This document shows, in pieces, positions 5,097 through 7,344 of a stretch of DNA of 7,344 bases; the first letter of the stretch is position 1, and each line of letters opens with the position of its first letter. The DNA comes from an uncultured Clostridia bacterium (GTDB taxonomy: Bacteria; Bacillota; Clostridia; Oscillospirales; Acutalibacteraceae), in assembly GCA_946405475.1 (NCBI GenBank), contig CAMJHI010000110.1:1-7344 (forward strand), read 5' to 3'. A program made the position numbers and the translations under genes. Under the pieces are notes generated by a model. The model was not told the origin of the DNA. It saw only the letters and a program-made list of their open reading frames with translations, and did not search any database.

Positions 5097-6251
5097 ATGG
5101 CAAGCATTCTTGACAAATTCAAAGAAGAGATCTCCGCCGTAAAGGATTACACGCAGAACGACAAGATCCGCGTGGGCATCATCGGCACCGGCTGGATCGC
5201 CGAGGCGCACGTCGCTTCCTACAAAAAGTGCCCCGACGTTGAAATCGTCGCCTGCGCCGATCTTATCCCCGGCAAAGCCGAAAAATTCTGCGCCGACAAC
5301 GGTCTTGACGTGAACAAGATCCATTTCTATCCGAGCCATAAGGAAATGCTCGACACAGAAGAGCTTGACTGCGTGAGCGTGTGCACCTACAACATGACCC
5401 ACGCGGAATGCACCATCTACGCGCTGAACAAGGGAGTGAACGTGCTGCTTGAAAAGCCCATGTGCGTCACGCTGGACGAAGCCGTCGCCATCTGCCGCGC
5501 CGAAAAGGCGAGCGGCAAGATCCTGTCCATCGGCTTCCAGCCGCGTTTCGATCCCAACATGAAGATGATCAAAAAGATCGTTGAATCCGGCGAGCTGGGC
5601 GAGATCTATTACATCCAGACCGGCGGCGGCCGCAGAAGAGGCATCCCGGCGCCGTTCGGCACATCCTTCATCGAAAAAGAGACCGCGGGCATCGGCGCGC
5701 TGGGCGATATCGGCTGCTACTCGCTCGATATGGTGCTCAACGCCGTCGGCTATCCGAAGCCCCTGACCGTGACCGGCTACAAATCCGATTTCATCGGCAA
5801 GAGCGCGAAGCATTCCAACATCCCGCAGTACGCCGACATTTTCGGCGTTGACGATTTCGCCGCGGCGTTCGTCCGGCTGGAAGGCGGCATCATCCTCGAC
5901 TTCCGTATCGCGTGGGCGATGCACCTCGACACGCCCGGTGACACCATCATCCTCGGCAAAGAGGGCGGCCTTCGCATTCCCTCCACCGAATGCTGGAACG
6001 GCTCCATCGGCGGCCCGATGACCATTTATCACGACGTGGCGGGCAAACAGGTCGAAACCGTGATCCCCGAGCTCAAGAGCGAGCAGGATAACTTCTACCT
6101 CAAGATCCGCTCCTTCCTTGACGCTTCCGTCAACGGCGGCGAACCGCCCGTTCCGTCCAGCCAGATCCTCTACAACCAGGCCATCATCGACGGCATCGTC
6201 CGTTCCTCCGAGCTTGGCAGAGAGATCGAGCTCAACATCCCCGAAATTTAA
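5097..6251 (+). CDS. Gfo/Idh/MocA family NAD(P)-dependent oxidoreductase (Tyr-type active site)
   Basis: 384 residues; AAGAAGG at 5083-5089, seven bases before the ATG, fixes the start. About 22 residues precede the Rossmann fold, which opens with VGIIGTGWIAEAH (26-38) and carries Asp55 (ACADL) at the end of the second strand. The catalytic EKP motif is at 119-121 with Lys120. The C-terminal alpha/beta domain has IGFQPRFDP at 145-153, GGGRRRGIPAPFG at 176-188 and GALGDIGCYSLD at 200-211. The position where many members have His is Tyr208, as in glucose-fructose oxidoreductase-like enzymes; Asp211 is kept. The family oxidises or reduces a hydroxyl of sugars, inositols or their glycosides with NAD(P). 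The protein is cytosolic, without the Tat signal found in periplasmic relatives. It is second in the operon after the isomerase-like gene. Oxidation of a ring hydroxyl that prepares a substrate for the isomerase is plausible but inferred. Confidence 0.9.
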   Translation: MASILDKFKEEISAVKDYTQNDKIRVGIIGTGWIAEAHVASYKKCPDVEIVACADLIPGKAEKFCADNGLDVNKIHFYPSHKEMLDTEELDCVSVCTYNMTHAECTIYALNKGVNVLLEKPMCVTLDEAVAICRAEKASGKILSIGFQPRFDPNMKMIKKIVESGELGEIYYIQTGGGRRRGIPAPFGTSFIEKETAGIGALGDIGCYSLDMVLNAVGYPKPLTVTGYKSDFIGKSAKHSNIPQYADIFGVDDFAAAFVRLEGGIILDFRIAWAMHLDTPGDTIILGKEGGLRIPSTECWNGSIGGPMTIYHDVAGKQVETVIPELKSEQDNFYLKIRSFLDASVNGGEPPVPSSQILYNQAIIDGIVRSSELGREIELNIPEI

Positions 6252-6259
6252 CCGTGTTT

Positions 6260-6301
6260 CCCGGCGCGTTACGCAAGCAGCGCGCCGGGGTTGTGCCTTT
6301 T
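6260..6301 (+). terminator. GC-rich hairpin after the oxidoreductase gene (weak terminator or 3' stabiliser)
   Basis: CCCGGCGCG (6260-6268) pairs perfectly with CGCGCCGGG (6281-6289) over a 12-base loop. The tail TTGTGCCTTTT is only partly T-rich. It begins nine bases after the stop codon. It may reduce transcription into the next gene or protect the upstream mRNA end. Confidence 0.5.
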
Positions 6302-6302
6302 G

Positions 6303-6322
6303 CAGGTGATTGCGGTCACCTG
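6303..6322. promoter_or_regulatory. Second inverted repeat, possible operator or leader hairpin
   Basis: CAGGTGA (6303-6309) and TCACCTG (6316-6322) form a perfect 7-bp inverted repeat over six bases. It differs in sequence from the 4199-4214 site. It overlaps the -35 of the weak promoter candidate at 6306-6335, so it could be an operator; as RNA it could be a small leader hairpin. Confidence 0.4.
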
Positions 6323-6335
6323 TGAAAGGTACAAT
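6306..6335 (+). promoter_or_regulatory. Weak promoter candidate for the second dehydrogenase gene
   Basis: TACAAT (6330-6335) is a good -10, but the -35 18 bases upstream is only GTGATT (3 of 6 matches). A start near 6342 would leave a leader of about 30 nt. The gene may instead be read through from the upstream operon. Confidence 0.3.
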
Positions 6336-6373
6336 CGTGTTTCACAAACCTTCAATCGAAACGAGGTCTTATC

Positions 6374-7344
6374 TTGAAATACGCTTTGATCGGCTGCGGC
6401 CGGATTTCTCCCAACCACATCACTGCCGCATTACAGAACGGGCTTGAGGTCGTCGCACTGTGCGACCTGCTGCCCGAAGCCATGGCGGCGCTCAAACAGC
6501 AGTTTCCCGCGCTGGCCGCGGTCAGAACCTACACCGACCACAACGAAATGCTCCGCGCCGAACAGCCCGAGCTGGTCGCCGTGGCCACGGTGAGCGGCGC
6601 GCACGCCGCCGTCGCGGTCGACTGCATCCGTGCCGGCTGTCACGTCATCGTCGAAAAGCCCATCGCGCTGTCATTGGCGGACGCCGATCTGATCTTATCG
6701 GAAGCGAAGCGGAGGAGCGTGAAGGTCTGCGTTAACCAGCAAAACCGCTTCAACGCTTCGGTTCAGGCGATCCGCCGCGCGCTGGAGGAGGGGCGGTTCG
6801 GCCGGCTGTTCCACGGCACGTCGCAGATCCGCTGGAACCGCAACAAAGAGTATTACGATCAGGCGGATTGGCGCGGCACCTGGGCACAGGACGGCGGCTG
6901 TCTGATGAATCAGTGCATCCACAACATTGATCTGCTCAACTGGATGCTCGGCAGCAAGCCGGTCTCCGTCACCGCCGTGACCGATAATCTTTGTCACGAT
7001 TATATCGAGGGCGAGGATCTCGGGCTGGCGATCATCCGCTATCAAAACGGCGCTTACGGCACGGTCGAAGGCACGGTGAACGTGTTCGGCAGCAATCTTG
7101 AGCAGGTGCTCTGCCTGTTCGGTGAAAATGGCGTCGTGAAGGCGGGCGGCACGATCAACGACGTGATCGAGGCGTGGCGTTTTGCCGATGCCGCGCCGAA
7201 CGAAGAGGACGAAGTGAAAAACCGCTTTTCCACGGCGGCCGATCAGGTCTACGGCTGCGGTCACACCCCGCTTTATGCCGACATGATCGAGGCCATCCGG
7301 CAGGATCGTGAGCCATACGTCAGCGGTCAGGTCGGGCGCAGCGC
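6374..7344 (+). CDS. Gfo/Idh/MocA dehydrogenase, WlbA/WbpB-like, TTG start, 3' end cut by window edge
   Basis: 323 codons are visible. TTG at 6374 is the start because GAGG (6363-6366) lies seven bases upstream and the Rossmann motif follows at once: MKYALIGCGRISPNH (1-15). Other landmarks are CDLLPE (30-35), VEKPIALS (93-100) with Lys95, NQQNRFN (121-127), a Trp/Arg-rich loop with RWNRNKEYYDQADWRGTW (153-170), and NQCIHNIDLLNW (179-190) with His183 and Asp186 as likely catalytic residues. The Trp-Arg loop and the QCIHNID form resemble UDP-N-acetyl-hexosaminuronate 3-dehydrogenases (WlbA/WbpB), which oxidise C3 of a nucleotide sugar with NAD. Without the aminotransferase and acetyltransferase partners in view, the substrate stays open. 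HTPLYADMIEAI (297-308) is near the usual C-terminus, so perhaps 15-40 residues are missing. It differs clearly from the upstream paralog and is not a tandem duplicate. Confidence 0.88.
   Translation, partial: MKYALIGCGRISPNHITAALQNGLEVVALCDLLPEAMAALKQQFPALAAVRTYTDHNEMLRAEQPELVAVATVSGAHAAVAVDCIRAGCHVIVEKPIALSLADADLILSEAKRRSVKVCVNQQNRFNASVQAIRRALEEGRFGRLFHGTSQIRWNRNKEYYDQADWRGTWAQDGGCLMNQCIHNIDLLNWMLGSKPVSVTAVTDNLCHDYIEGEDLGLAIIRYQNGAYGTVEGTVNVFGSNLEQVLCLFGENGVVKAGGTINDVIEAWRFADAAPNEEDEVKNRFSTAADQVYGCGHTPLYADMIEAIRQDREPYVSGQVGRS

Noticed and set aside
5052..6032. Open frame of 326 codons on the minus strand
   Set aside because: It is a shadow of the well-supported Gfo/Idh/MocA gene; no RBS and no recognisable product.
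6695..7264. Open frame of 189 codons on the minus strand
   Set aside because: It is opposite the second dehydrogenase, whose family motifs are continuous to the window edge.

Overview
The window looks like a chromosomal stretch from a moderately GC-rich Gram-positive anaerobe, most likely a gut Clostridia member of the Oscillospiraceae/Ruminococcaceae type. This rests on the gene families present (TrmK of the Bacillota type, a DUF1858 mini-protein, a DUF4474 secreted protein, a YgaJ-like S51 peptidase), on strong AAGGAG-type ribosome binding sites, and on clean TTGACA/TATAAT-type promoters. Species assignment is inference. I see no mobile element, CRISPR array, rRNA or tRNA.

Left part (1-1889). 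A peptidase E-like (S51) gene runs leftward off the edge. It is divergent from a rightward gene for a secreted DUF4474 protein, and each has its own promoter in the short gap between them. The DUF4474 gene converges on trmK, and a perfectly symmetric hairpin with A and T tracts ends both transcripts.

Middle (1887-4133). A leftward operon runs, in transcription order, from a lipoprotein with a Ser/Thr/Glu-rich tether, through a 66-residue CxxC redox mini-protein (DUF1858), to trmK. A near-consensus promoter precedes it. Divergent from it is a 55-codon gene for a small membrane protein with a cysteine-rich tail. This gene has its own strong promoter, RBS and terminator.

Right part (4134-7344). 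A carbohydrate-type operon runs rightward: a TIM-barrel sugar isomerase/epimerase (COG1082), a Gfo/Idh/MocA NAD(P)-dependent oxidoreductase 24 nt later, and, after a 122-nt gap with two hairpins, a second, distinct Gfo/Idh/MocA dehydrogenase that starts at TTG and runs off the right edge. The operon promoter carries a 16-bp inverted repeat that fills most of the space between -35 and -10, the usual place for a repressor operator. Pairs of Gfo/Idh/MocA and COG1082 enzymes are known from oxidation-dependent sugar chemistry (inositol catabolism, 3-keto-glycoside cleavage such as DgpA/DgpC), so the right part is the best candidate for an undescribed sugar or glycoside pathway. The substrate cannot be read from the sequence.
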